From contig CM045762.1 in the NCBI GenBank assembly GCA_025200525.1, positions 26,092,584 to 26,156,583 of the forward strand: 64,000 nucleotides of DNA, given 5' to 3'. Of this stretch, positions 1 to 11,454 are shown piece by piece. Under the pieces are notes generated by a model that did no database searches, was not told where the DNA came from, and saw only the letters and a list, made by a program, of their open reading frames with translations. Each line of letters starts with the position of its first letter. Positions within the stretch are counted from its first letter, which is position 1. The position numbers and the translations under genes were made by a program. Source of the DNA: Camellia lanceoleosa (lineage: Eukaryota; Streptophyta; Magnoliopsida; Ericales; Theaceae).

Positions 1-1125
1 GAGCCTGGAAGTTTGGAGGCAAGGCTCGAAGCCGAGACTCTGAAACCTCAGAACGAGCACAATATGCACTATCACCGAACGCTCAATCAGTGACGTCTGA
101 GTCTTAAGGTCGGTCAAAAATGAGGTGTCTACAGGGCCCAAGGCCGTTCCATTTATGCTATGATATGATATAAATTGTTTGATCTTTAAGACCTATTGAT
201 TGATGGTATGGAACAAAGTGCTGTACGAAACTAAGTACTACAATGGGAGTCACCTCTTGGGTCCATACATACATGAATTGGGGCCAAGGAGAGGTGGAGA
301 CATGTCTATGTTCCATTTACTCCATGATGAGATATAGTGATATGATATGAGAGGTGGAGACATGTCGATGTTCCATCTACTCCATGATAAGATACAGTGA
401 TATGACATGATATATTTGGACCTAAGGTTGTATAGAAAATATGATATGAATACGAATGTTTTTACATCGCTATATGACTCATGTTTACGAAGTGCTATTT
501 TATATGAATGAATAGATGTCCTATTTTGAAATATGATTTTGACCCTTTGTTTAAGTGGGAGTATCACGCACCACGTAAAATATTTTGTAATGGTTTCAGA
601 TATGTATTCCATTTAAAAAGCATGGATTTTGATATGATAAATGTTTCAGAATTGTGACATATGTTTTCCTAATGTTAATGACATCATTCATTAACATCTT
701 TACTTTATTATCACTTACTGGGCGTTAGCTCACCCTTTTACTTTATATATATATGTAGGTGAGCTATCGAAGGATCAACATTAGAGTTTGTATCGAAGTT
801 TGCCTCTCTGTCAAGCCTACCAGGAAGTGTCCCTGTGTAGAGCGTGTAGTGTTATTTCGCCAAGCCTAGTTTTGTTTAAAGTCTTTCATATAGTGTGTGT
901 GATTGGTATAAGCTTTGTTATTGTATATGTAAATATGGAAAGTGTAGTTAAATGTTTTAATTATTTCAGTCGTCATGTATACACAAGCTCAATAGACATT
1001 ATTATTTTTGTTTTGCTTCCACTTTAGGGCTCGATGTGATTTTAATATTTTGAAATTTTGTCTCTGAGGCCTGAGTACAGGCCGATCATGACCTAAACTT
1101 TTAAGGGCGGGTTTGGGTCATGACA
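1..1125 (+). mobile_element. 3' part of a gypsy-type LTR
   Basis: The sequence ends in GGGCGGGTTTGGGTCATGACA, and the minus-strand copy of this terminus recurs at 4614, where a second LTR of the family ends. Both copies also share a 'GTAGGTGA...' block (here around 756-770) followed by a GTCAAGCC block. LTRs of large plant gypsy elements often end in such GTCATGACA or GTCGTGACA termini. The 5' boundary lies outside the window. No primer-binding site follows position 1125, so this is a 3' LTR or a solo LTR. ORFs inside it are short and not protein-like. The lineage (Tekay/del-like) is inferred. Confidence 0.5.
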
Positions 1126-2034
1126 ATTGGGAATTGCATATAGCTACCAATTCTACATTGATTGTAGAGGAAAACTTTGATAGATATTTAAACCTCAAGA
1201 TTATGAGAAAGGCATGAGCCCTTTGGGGTATCCAAATTTTTCGAAGGAAGGAAGTTATGGATGCTTTAAGGATGGGCTTGGACCAAGACTATGGTTCAAG
1301 TTGGTTATAGAAAAATTGCCACGCGCGCGCGCCGCCTGCCCGCTCGGACCGATCCGTAGATCGTAGATCTTGGGCTTAAAGGAATGGGTTAGGTTTGGGC
1401 TGGGTTGAATTAGTGGTCCACCAACATAATTTTTTTTGGGCTAAGTCTACTGTAGATATACACACTAGTGTATATAGAAAATTTATTGCAAATATTTTTT
1501 TCTATCAATTTTGGCCCATTACTCCAGTAGTTTTGTAGGAGTAATGGCTATTACTTGTTAGCCTTCATGGCCATTAGTTGCTAGACTTCTTAGCTGGAGG
1601 CTCTTCTTCTCTCCCCCATTGTGTATAAAAGGAGGCCCATCTTGACACAGATTTTTGCCTTCAAGAATTATACAGTCAATCTGCTTGTGTCTATAATTTT
1701 CTTCCTGTGTGAGAGAGTTCTACCGTTGTCGGTTCGCCAAAGCTAACAGAAGGTGCTTCTGCGTTAGCCGGTCTAAACCATCTTATCTTGGGAGATAGAA
1801 GTTAATGCTCCTCCAACACCCACGATGAGGTGGCTAATCTGTTTTAAAGACACTGAGGTATCACACAAAATTTGGTTTGATTCCTTGTTTTCAATGTTTT
1901 GATTAAATATGTATTTATGTTAATCATGTTTCATGCTTTAGAATGTAATTTATCAAAAATGGATTTATTTGATGTTCTATTATGTAATTTAATAAATCAT
2001 GAATCTATTTATCTTGTTTAATTACACAAGTTTA
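1126..2034 (+). promoter_or_regulatory. LTR-like promoter segment, copia-type (tentative)
   Basis: A TATA box (TATAAAA, 1624-1630) is followed by a leader with TGTGTGAGAGAG and 'GTTCGCCAAAGC' motifs, like the R/U5 part of plant LTRs. A CG-rich ACGCGCGCGCGC run sits at about 1320. I found no second LTR, primer-binding site or gag. The part before 1320 holds no recognisable gene. The segment lies directly upstream of the eIF3i fragment, so it could also be part of whatever moved that fragment. Confidence 0.3.
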
Positions 2035-2037
2035 GAC

Positions 2038-2762
2038 AACAACTATGTCTCCGCTTCTTGATCATGTACGTACCAATGAAGCACTAATTTTAGGCATGAC
2101 TGAATCATATACTGATGAAACGTTGATTTTAAGTGTGATTTTTATAATCATATAGGTGCTAGATTTTCAGTTTGTTCATAAATTGATGCATATTTTTCAA
2201 TGAATTGTTACCCTTTGTTTTTCTTTTTCTACTTTAGCATTTTGTTTTGGATTTTAAGGATGACTGTTATAATCATATAGATGCTAGAATTTCAGTATGT
2301 AAATTATTGCATTTTCTCAATGGATTGTTTACCCTTTATTTTTCATTTTTTGTTCAAGTATTTAGGTTTTGAAAAGGTAAATGCAATTTGCTTCCAGTTC
2401 AGAATAAAATTTCGGTGACTCACTGGATTTTATTTGTCTATGTAGCTTATTTGGGTAAGTTCTATATTCATTATACATTGCTAATTCATGCCTTTGATGC
2501 TTCCAGGTGGTGCTTGGAGGTGGTCAGGATGCTTCAGCTATCACAACAACAGATAATGTGCTAGGAAGTTTGAAGCCAAATTCTTTGACAAGGTAAAATT
2601 ATGTTTTCATAACGTAATTTGTAAATCGTATGAGCTCGGTAAATGAGTAAACCTCCTAAGGAAGTGTGTTCTTCCTTAATTATAATTAGATTCTTCAAGA
2701 AGAAATATGAGGAGTGAAAGGCCACTTTGGACCAATAAATGCTTTGGCATTCAACCCAGATG
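2038..2762 (+). pseudogene. TIF3I1: eIF3 subunit I (TIF3I1/TRIP-1) C-terminal fragment with introns
   Basis: Three exon pieces encode the end of the WD-repeat translation initiation factor eIF3i. Exon 1 ends in TMSPLLDH at 2065. Exon 2 (2507-2592) reads VVLGGGQDASAITTTD. Exon 3 (2690-2762) reads ILQEEI, a stop, then GVKGHFGPINALAFNPDG. These match the conserved C-terminal block of plant eIF3i. GT and AG sites border the introns 2066-2506 and 2593-2689, and DH|VV keeps phase 0. Exon 2 has a one-base deletion after ACAGATAA, and a glycine codon in exon 3 has become TGA. The N-terminal WD repeats and the last exon were not found. Retained introns show a genomic duplication or capture, not a processed pseudogene. 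In intact cells eIF3i is a scaffold of the eIF3 complex; this copy cannot make it. Confidence 0.85.
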
Positions 2763-4613
2763 GTAAAAGATATTGTTTATTCCATTACTTTTGTTTCATA
2801 CTTTTTAGATTGAACTTCTTTAACTCAATAATTGCAACAGCCCCTCAGTTTTGAAGTTGTAATATAATAATTATTTTTTAATAAGTAATAAAATTTCATT
2901 ATAAAATGTGGTATCAAAGAAGAGAAAACACTTTTTTCAGATAGAAATGTACATTTAACCTACTAACAAGAACATTTTGAGCTAATATGTTGTTGGTTGG
3001 CATATAAGATTAGCACCTAAGTGGAATGTTATTTGAGGACAATCATACTGGCATCAACTCACAAAACACATATTTCATTAGCAAGTTCATAATACAAAAA
3101 CAACCTTGATAGTGAGAAGCCAAACTCATTTAAGTAGTTCTCTATCAGCCAACCAAAAAGAAAAAGAAAAAAACTAAAAGGTATCAAAAGGATCAATTAT
3201 AAATAGTGAGAAACTAAACTCATTCAAGTAGTTCTTAAATGAAAGCAAACCTTTATTTAGAGCCAGACAAAGCCACAAAACAAATCCATTTTTCCTTCAC
3301 TTCTATTTAAAATAAGAAATTACAAATTTTAACTTACAATTCTTGCTGATTCACTTAGGCTCATTAACATCCAGATACACCATGCTTTTAAAATAGTCAA
3401 ATGTCGTAGGATGTGATTGAAACTTGATACACATGACTAACTTGGCACAAATGACTTGTAGGAAAAGACGGGACTCGAAACCTATTCCAGATTTTGAATT
3501 TAGAGCCTAATCTTGTTTATGAAAACTTGTCATTTAGAATTTTATTTTCGAGCCTGTTTATGTACTAAAATGGTCAAACTACATTGGATGTCAACGAAAC
3601 TTAACACACATGACTAATTAGGCACACATGATTTGTAGAAAAAGATGGGACTCGAAATCAGTTCCCGATTTTGAATCAAGAGCCTAATTCCCATTTGTGA
3701 AAACTTGTCCTTTAAAAATTCTTTTTCAAGTTGGTTGATGCACTAAAATGGTCAAACGATGTCGGATGTAAACTAATTTTGACACACACGACTAACTAGA
3801 CACAAATGACTTGTAGGAGAAGATGGGATTCGACCTTTTCACATTGAGTATTTGTTCTGTGTTTTGTGTCATCTATATTGCCTTTTTGTTGTTAATCTCA
3901 CATTGTTTGATGTCTATTTAAGTATAATTATTTGGCTAGATTTCTTGTTTTGCGTTTATTCGATTATTATTAGATTATAGGGGAATGTGTTCAATCAATA
4001 GATAATTTTAATAGTATTATCATCATTGTAGGATGTAATTAAAGTTTTTTTAGATAGTTTACATATACTAATAGTCCAATTGGCAGAGGGACTTCTTATC
4101 AGTGACAATCCATTATGTGAATTGATGGAGTTTCAATTGGGCTCGAATATCGCGAAGTCTTCGTCTTAAAAGCGAAAAAGCCAAATGCTCATTTGGAAAC
4201 ACCATCCCGAGGTCTAAGAACAATTGAAGTAGCTATTGAAAGATACATTGTATGGTGCTTGATTTATGTATATGTTACAATCTTATTTATTTGTTTATTT
4301 TTTGATTTAAACATCAAATGTTTTATAATTTTTGTAAGCTTGAAATTAATTATATTTTAAATAATTATTATTATTTTTTGTTTCTTTTACAGATACTACC
4401 CTTTCGAGTAAATGATGATATCTTTGCATATCGATATTGAAGTGTACTATTGATGCTAAAACAAGCTATAATACATATGTTTTCTTGATTTGTATTATCG
4501 ATACTTTCGTTATGTTTTAGTACAAATTCAAGTTCTTGAATTATCAAAACTTATTAGTATTGTTGAAGGATATTTTCTATACATATTTGTAATAAATATT
4601 TGGTTGATACTGT
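2763..4613. other. AT-rich intergenic stretch
   Basis: Apart from the ~178-bp tandem repeat listed separately, nothing was recognised. A short stretch near 4144-4260 has higher GC and reads open for some tens of codons, but no family is evident and it is not called. Confidence 0.4.
3385..3838 (+). repeat. ~178-bp tandem repeat, about 2.6 copies
   Basis: Equivalent points ('TRGTCAAA', then 'GACTCGAAA') recur at 3394, 3571 and 3749, giving periods of 177 and 178 bp. Units share 'CACAAATGACTTGTAGGA' and 'AAAACTTGTC' blocks with moderate divergence. The monomer length is in the range typical of plant satellite repeats, but only these copies are present. Confidence 0.75.
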
Positions 4614-6855
4614 TGTCATGACCCAACCCTCGCCCTAAGGGATTAGAGAAGTGACCAGCCAGTAATACGAGATTACAAAAGGTTTGCATAACAATAATAT
4701 AGTAATAGGGGCTGGTAGAAGCCAATAAATATTAAAATATAACGTCTAATGAGTTGTGAAGACTTAAATAAACAAAATAAACCTTTATATATATATATAT
4801 ACACATATACACTTAAGTCTATGTCAAGTTTAACTACAAAACATAACAAAACTTTGGGATTTAACCCCAACAACAACAATTTGTCAACACAAAATGCTTA
4901 AGACAACCCCCAAAACACTTGATCTCAATTACGAAAGGATGAATCCTGAACCACCCAAAAAAGCTTGAAGCTTGACCGTTCGGAACCTCACAAGGAGGCA
5001 TAGGAGTTGGCTTGACAAAATAGGGTTCGGGTCGACATTGCTAAGCCTGGTCCTGTGCTTGATCACCTACATACATATACAAAACAATGAGTTAGAGCTC
5101 AGTGAAAAATAATAGTGTAAAGGGGTTATAAATAATGTCCTTATAGTATTTAAAATAGTCAAGTCAATAGTGGATTACTTTGTCAATTAGTTTCTCATAA
5201 CTTGTTATTTGAATTGAAATCATATTGAAATTGTAGCAGTCATACGTGGTACATCAAATAGGAATAAGTACAGTAGATCATAAAGACCAAACGGTTAGAA
5301 TTGATGGCTATCAATGTTTTGGAATTGACAGAGATCTCTGTAATAGTAACAATAAATAGTAGTAGTAACAGATGCTATAGATGCCACGAATACAGTTCAT
5401 AAAATAGGACAATCATTCATTTAGTAAACAGAGCCATTTCAGAAGTAGAGCTTAATATCATTCAGAAAATAAGTATAATTTGAACATTGCTTTACAACGT
5501 TGTTACTCACAGTTGGTTTCCTGAAGCATGCAACTAGAATACGGCATTTGACCTGCACAAACACATATCAAGCACAACATCTTAATACACATGCGATTCA
5601 TTCAATCGGTTCTCAAACCTATTCGATTCATTTGCCGCTTGTTCATTCGGTTAGTTTGATTCATTCTCTAATTTATTCCATACTTGTGATATGCGTATGA
5701 ATGTGAAAACCATGCAAATGGAGGCCCAGGAGCCCGAACAATAAAAAGAAACAAAACTGAGCCTGCCCTGAAAACCGCACGTGCAAGTGAACTGGCCGCA
5801 TAAACAGAACCTCTACCGCACGTCCACTCGCCCACATATACAATCAAAGAAATGCTGAAGCCTGGATTTGTCCTATTTTTCGCATGTGCGGGGCTTCATA
5901 CTGCACTTGCGGCTTGGGTTTTCCAAAATCCAAAAATCTATTCTTGTATTGAAATGCAACCTTTCAAAAAACCAACTCCATTTTCATGTATTTCAAGCCC
6001 TCAAACTCTTAAAAACAACTTGAATTGAACATTTCTAACTTCAAACTCAAACCATAACTTCAAAACAAAACTCAAATTTCCATTTAAAGATCAAATTCTT
6101 GAAGTTAAGGTATAAAGTCATAAATCATGCATATTTGAGCTCCAATCTTCAAAATTCATGGAGTTTCCTCCTTAATTCTCAAAAATCATGCAAGAAAACA
6201 TGAATCTCATGAAAGTATGCCATGCATGCTATGTTCTTGAGTTCATTCTCACAATTTCTTCTCTATCTTGTTCAGGCCTAAAACTACTAATTAAGCTTGA
6301 TTTCTTCTTAATTAAACTTAGATTCCATAGATTTATGAGTGTAATCTCTCAAATTCAAGAAATTAGAGAGGAATTCTTACCTTGGTTGAATTGTAGAGAT
6401 TTTGCTTTGGTTCTTCTTGGACTTCTTCTTTCCCTTCTTGAGTTCTCTAGAACACACACACACACACACACACACACTCTCTCTCTCTCTCTCAAGTTAT
6501 ATCTCTCTCTCTACCAAGCCCATTAGTTCATCCTTCATACTTATTTGTTGAGTAGGTTTGGAAAAAAAAACCAATCTCCAATTTCCTAAGCTTCATTAAT
6601 CAATTATAAGCTTAAATTAAATTATATCACATACACTTAGTCCTAATCCAAAGCTAGACTTAGGCTCTGATTACTTATCCAAACATTTAATTTTAACTTC
6701 ATGGTTTAACGATTTAGACAGGTTCAGTTCATGTCCTAATCATATTTGTTAACAATAACACTTTTCATTTCACACATGGCACATATTAACACATTAACAC
6801 ATACTCAATGTAAATTAGAGAATTAGCATGACTAATTAAGGAGGTGGTTGTTACA
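4614..6855 (-). mobile_element. Solo gypsy-type LTR, 2.2 kb
   Basis: Read on the minus strand the LTR starts TGTAACAACCACCTCC (at 6855) and ends GGTTGGGTCATGACA (at 4614), with TG...CA ends. It shares its terminus and inner blocks with the LTR at 1-1125. Flanking 5-mers are ACTGT and ACTAC, an imperfect target duplication. It contains typical GC-rich blocks such as CGCACGTGC (about 5777-5785) and CGCATGTGCGG (about 5880). No internal region or second LTR is present, so it is a solo LTR. The 112-codon frame at 6188 runs into a CA/CT microsatellite and is not a gene. Confidence 0.6.
6452..6504 (+). repeat. Microsatellite (CA)n-(CT)n inside the solo LTR
   Basis: A (CA)n run is followed directly by (CT)n. 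A similar (CA)n-(TA)n tract lies at about 6873-6907 just outside the LTR. Confidence 0.9.
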
Positions 6856-6871
6856 ACTACATTGTTATAGG

Positions 6872-6907
<36 letters not shown>

Positions 6908-7129
6908 GTATATTACTGATATCATATACATATGATTTTGCGAATGCGGATGCAAATGTATTTTATTTCAGAAAATATTAATAATTTGTATAGGGCAATA
7001 ATTGTAATATATTATATATGCTTTTATTTTTTGGAACGTCTAGAAACTATCACAAAACTACAATGAATTAATAAAATATATATTTATTTTATGAAAATTT
7101 TTGTGAGAGTAATAAACCGTTGCTAATAC

Positions 7130-7486
7130 ATTATTGATTTAATTCTATTTTTTTTGCGACGTTTTAGACCGTCGCTAATAATATTTATAGCGACGCCAAT
7201 TACCGTTTCTATTTTTTATTTTTTTTTTGGTGATAGCATCTTAAACTGTCACTAAAAGTGATATTTTTGTGTCTTTTTGTGTTAGGTGAAACCCTTGTAA
7301 CGATCATTGATTTGTCGTTGCTACAAGAAAGCGACGGTTTGTAATAGTCGTAAATACTTTTTGTCACGTCTCTTTCCGTCTACCCTCATTTCCTGTCGCT
7401 ACTCCGTTGCAAAAATATTTTGTGATGGCATGTGCACCTTTTGCGACGTTTGAGACTGTCGTAAAAGCTCTAATTTTTAGTATTGA
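7130..7486. mobile_element. Degenerate CACTA terminal region
   Basis: Several short motifs of the type GCGACG...CCGTCGCTAA occur in both orientations, such as TGCGACGTTTTAGACCGTCGC at about 7155-7175. This is the pattern of CACTA subterminal repeats, also seen in the large CACTA element of this window. The right edge, read in reverse, begins CAATACTAAAAATTAGAGC, resembling a decayed CACTACAAAAA terminus. The other end was not found. Confidence 0.45.
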
Positions 7487-7773
7487 CTTATTTAGCTTAT
7501 TTTGCCTTTTGTGTTTTTTCAGTCCCAACTGAGATAGTCAAACAAAACCTAAAGTAGAAGCTTTAATCTCTCTTTCCATTACTGCCTTCTAAAAACTATT
7601 AGACAACGATTTTGATGTTTACATTAATAATTTTTTGTGAAATTCATTATTTTTGTGTTTAATGATTAAAAAATAGGTAAAAAATCCAATAATGTATAGC
7701 ATTTTACTTACTGGATAAGTTATATTCTTTGTTATAAAGGTTCTTTTTATTTATTTATATTTTTTGGTCTTAG

Positions 7774-7996
7774 GTGTCGTTTGGGAAGTGGGTTGACTTT
7801 TTAGTTTTTTGGGTTATTTTAGCCTAGGGCTAAAAAGTCTGGTTTGGGAAGGACTTTTGACTTTTTTGTGAGAGAAAGAATATAATGATTATAGGTTAGA
7901 TGTGATATTTTTTCTTATTGGGCTAAAAAGTCTATTTTATTTTTTTGTGACTGTTTTAGCCAAAAAAAGCCCTAAAAGCCTCCTCCCAAACAGAGG
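7774..7996. mobile_element. MITE with GTTTGGGAAGTGGGTTG-type ends (hAT-like)
   Basis: The left end GTCGTTTGGGAAGTGGGTTG and the inverted right end CTCTGTTTGGGAGGAGGCTT are related. The interior has the 'GACTTTTTAG...ATTTTAGCC' pattern shared with other copies near 28300, 37411, 37660, 40510 and 63212. It has no coding capacity. A perfect 18-bp direct repeat flanks it (7732-7749 and 7998-8015). Confidence 0.5.
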
Positions 7997-8681
7997 CTTA
8001 TAAAGGTTCTTTTTAATCTATTAATTTGATAATTGTAGTGAGGTGATTTAATAAAATTTATCTTCAAATGGGTAACAAATATAATTTTGAAAACAAATGG
8101 GACCAAAAAAGAGCAGTTAAAGACTCGAACCTGAGTGATGAGTTTGGAAAATTCTCAAGAGAATGATATTTTTTCATTGTACTACTAACAATTTTTTTAA
8201 CATCAAAAACAACATTTTTTGCATTTGAAAATCAAGTGATTGGGGGCCCATTTTTGCCTCTGCAATGGACTAGCCTAGTCCAATCCTTATGGAAATGTAT
8301 TTTTATCGGACATCGGACCTTGTTGTTTGAGTTGGGCTCAACTCGATCTTGAGGATGGTGAACTCTGTTTTGGGTATTTTTTTATATGATTATTTATTTG
8401 TAAAAATCGACCCAATTTCCCAAGAATTCTTCTCCCTCACATATCTTGGGTAAATTACATTTTTCCCTCTTAAAATTTCACTCATTTCCTACTTTGGCCC
8501 TTTAAATTTAATTTTTCTCACTTTGACCCCTTTATGTTTGCAATCTTTTCTATTTTGACCCTTTAAGTTTAATTTCTTCTACTTTCGACCTTCATATTTG
8601 CAATCCATCCCACTTTGGCCATTCACACTTGCAATCCTTCCTACTTTATTCTTAGACTAACTTTCATAAAAAACTAACAGA

Positions 8682-8933
8682 GTGCCTGTTTGGTGCAGCC
8701 TAAAAGCTGCTTATTTCAGCTTTCAGCTTAATTTAAACTATTTTAATGTGTTTAGTTTAGCTTATAGCTTATAGTGTATACCTTTTTGGAAGTCAGAAAT
8801 CAGCTTATTGTTTGAGTGGGGCAGGAGATGCTTAATTTATAAGTCAGAAATCAGCTTATATTCATAGTTATAAGCTATAAGCTGTTTAGGCATAAATTAT
8901 AAGTACTTTCCCACAGCTCTACCAAACAGGGCC
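8682..8933. mobile_element. MITE nested in the left arm of the Mutator-like element
   Basis: The ends GTGCCTGTTTGGTGCAGC and, inverted, GGCCCTGTTTGGTAGAGCTG are typical of hAT-type MITEs. The interior has AGCTTATAGCTTATA and 'AAGTCAGAAATCAGCTTAT' repeated. Removing it restores the match between the two arms of the host element, which shows it inserted later. No clear 8-bp target duplication survives. Confidence 0.7.
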
Positions 8934-9471
8934 AAAATTTGCCACATTACTAACACATTAGCTCTATGAATGACGTAAAAAGTTCACTATAGATGGAAAA
9001 AATAAAAAATAGAAAACAAAAACATTATTACATTATAGATGCATTATTACATTATTAAAAAAATCCACTAAATTGGAAATTTTTTTAGTTTTTAGTGATT
9101 TTTTTTTCAAAAAAAATAAAAATATACAGACTCAAACATCTATATTGTCAATTCTGAAATGAAAAATTTACTATCGTTTTTTTTTGTCTTTAGTGAATTT
9201 TTTTTTTCTTTTTTTAGTTAAATTTGTTTTTATTTTTGTAGCTGCATCTAATCGAGATGCATCTATAATGCAATAATGTTTATGAATAAATTTGAAAAAG
9301 AAGTTCACTAAAGACTAAAAAAAATTTCAATTTTTTTGTTTTTTGTTTTTTTGCATTTTTAGTGAATTTTTTACATCATATATGGAGCTGATGTATGTGA
9401 CAAATGTAATAATATTTATGAATAAATTTGAAAAAAAAGTTTACTAAAGAAAAAAAAATTCAATTTTTTTT

Positions 9472-9701
9472 TGTTTTTTTATTTTAATTTTTCGTATCTT
9501 TAGTGAATTTTTTACATTATATATGGAGCTGATGTGTTAGTAATGTGACAAATTCTGTTACTTTTTTGGATGGAAATTAGCAAAAAAAAATTTGTTTTTT
9601 TATTTTAATTTTTCGTATCTTTAGTGAATTTTTTACATTATATATGGAGCTGATGTGTTAGTAATGTGACAAATTCTGTTACTTTTTTGGATGGAAATTA
9701 G
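9472..9701 (+). repeat. Perfect tandem duplication, period 121 bp
   Basis: The block from TTTTTATTTTAATTTTTCG to GGATGGAAATTAG occurs twice with no visible difference, offset by 121 bp (9481 and 9602). It covers the inner edge of the right arm of the Mutator-like element, so it arose recently by local duplication or is an assembly artefact. Confidence 0.85.
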
Positions 9702-10179
9702 TCTAAGAGTAAAGTGAGAAGGATTACAAACATAAAGGGCCAAAGTGGGAAAGATTATAAATATAAAGGGCCAAAGTAGAAAAAATCAAACTTGAAGGGC
9801 CAAAGTGGGAAGGATTGCAAACATAAAGGATCAAAGTGGGAATGATTGTAAATATAAAGGGTCAAAGTAGAAAAAATCAAATTTAAAGAACCAAAGTGAG
9901 AGATGGGTGAAACTTTAAGGGATAAAGTATAATTTACCCTACATATCTTGCCAAGCTTTATCATTGTGTGAGCTATTTATCAAACCCATGTTTCTTTTTT
10001 TTTTATACTTATTATTCAAACTAGAGCAATGTTAGTCAAAAACAAAAAATAAAAAGCCAGAGCAATGTTGAATTTACTTTTTAAACTCACGTTATTTTTT
10101 AAATCCTTATTATTTCTTTAAATTTTGTTGTAAAAACATTTGAAAATTTTGAAATGAGGTACTAACACTACAAAAAAAT

Positions 10180-10720
10180 TGACTTTTTGCAATGGTAAAA
10201 TACCGTCGCTAATACTCCTAATGCCGTTGCTAATACTTTTTGTGACGGCAAGAGGGGGGCCGCAACTGCAGTGGTTGCAAAAGAGTTTTTGCGACGGCAA
10301 GTGCCGTCGCTAATGTTTTGTGACGGCATTTTTGCCGTTTTGCAACGGCATCGTGCAGTCGCTAATAATGTTTGAAATTTCTTGACTTTTTTGCGACGAC
10401 CCTATTTTACCGTCGCTAAAAATATTATTTGAGACGGCAAAAAATACCGTCGCTAATAGTCTTTTTTAAAAAAAAAAACACTGTTTTTTGCGACGGTGTG
10501 GTGCTGTCCCAAAAAGTATAAAAAATATGAAATTTTCTATTTTTTGCAACAGTGTAATGACGTCGCAAAAAATATTAAAAAATAATAAAATTTCTATTTT
10601 AAATAATAAAATTTCTATTTTTTGCGACAATATAATGTCGTCGCAAAAAATAAAACCTGTAACAAAATTAATAAAAATATTAAAATTTTCTATTTTTTCC
10701 GACGGTGGTGCCGTCTCTCA
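10180..10720. repeat. CACTA 5' subterminal repeats
   Basis: At least ten short units such as TACCGTCGCTAATA and TTTTTGCGACGG occur in both orientations. In CACTA elements such repeats bind the element-encoded TNPA-type protein. The 100-codon frame at 10488-10790 is an artefact of these repeats. Confidence 0.8.
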
Positions 10721-11040
10721 CTCTCTAAGAGCTGATTATTTACATTCCATTCACAAAAACATCATAACAGAAAATAAAAATAAAAATTAATAAAACCATC
10801 AAATTCAATATTTTACAAAGAACAATTAAACTGTACATGTTCATAAAAGCATATTTAAATTATAAAATTCACCCCAATCCTAAAAAAAAATAAAATAATA
10901 AAATAAAATCTAAAATTCACCAATTAGCACATTGGATATTTAAATGCTCTTACAAAAAATAAAAAAATAAAAAATTTCTAACAAGATTTCAATTTTGAGC
11001 CTATTTCAAAAATCAAGCTGCAAATTCCTTACTTCTAGAA

Positions 11041-11241
11041 TCAGATCTTCCCTTCAGCAAAATTTATCCTTTTGACCTACAAATAAATAGATAACAGTTG
11101 CAAATTATAATCTTTTGGAGAAACCAACTATTTAAACATCAGTAATGAAGACAATGAAGACTGTGGAAAGAACACTTACGTTGTCATCAGGAACAACTGC
11201 ATATCTCTCAATTGGAGAAACCAAAGCTTTCCCTGCTCACA

Positions 11242-11281
<40 letters not shown>

Positions 11282-11454
11282 GAATTCAATGTAGTCCAAA
11301 ATAGTGTATACCTGGGAAATTTTTTCATGTCTGATGGGAGTGGGAAGGGTTGGATTTAAAGGGTTCCTACCTGTCTTGGATTGTAGAATACACAAATTTA
11401 TTTTATCGGAACTCACATGCAGAGGGTCCATCATAAAGAATTGTGAGAAGAATA
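11041..11454 (-). pseudogene. Captured 3' end of an unidentified plant gene, three exons
   Basis: Three minus-strand exons join in phase. Exon A is 11371-11454 (84 nt, ending INLCILQSKT plus one base, donor CAG|GTAGGA). Exon B is 11180-11232 (53 nt, acceptor TGAGCAG, reading GKALVSPIERYAVVPDDN with the carried base, donor AAC|GTAAGT). Exon C is 11041-11076 (acceptor TTTGTAG, reading VKRINFAEGKI then TGA). Introns are 138 and 103 nt; the first holds an (ATT)n tract. Matching phases 1 and 0, consensus splice sites and an open frame across all joints argue for a real gene end. I do not recognise the protein. Its position inside CACTA ends suggests transposon capture. Confidence 0.6.
11243..11280 (+). 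repeat. (AAT)n microsatellite
   Basis: About twelve AAT units within the first intron of the captured gene fragment. Confidence 0.95.

Larger units (their letters stand above)
8448..9940. mobile_element. Mutator-like element with long TIRs, non-autonomous
   Basis: A 9-bp target duplication ACATATCTT stands at 8439-8447 and 9941-9949. The ends are GGGTAAATTACA and its inverse. The inverted arms run about 230 bp on the left, to the nested MITE, and continue past it with matching sequence (CACATTACTAACACAT). Both arms contain internal repeats of about 30-36 bp built on 'CCAAAGTGGGAAGGATT' and 'CATAAAGGGCCAAAGT'. A 9-bp duplication plus long arms fit Mutator-like elements. No transposase frame exists; the 69-codon frame at 9755-9964 is arm repeat. 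Confidence 0.8.

Noticed and set aside
1321..1340. ACGCGCGCGCGC run as a Z-DNA or CpG island site
   Set aside because: Too short and isolated to call a regulatory element.
4144..4260. Possible exon (EVFVLKAKKPNAHLE-like reading)
   Set aside because: Too short, no splice or family support.
6188..6526. 112-codon frame ending in HTHTHT and SLSLSL
   Set aside because: It lies inside a solo LTR and runs into a CA/CT microsatellite.
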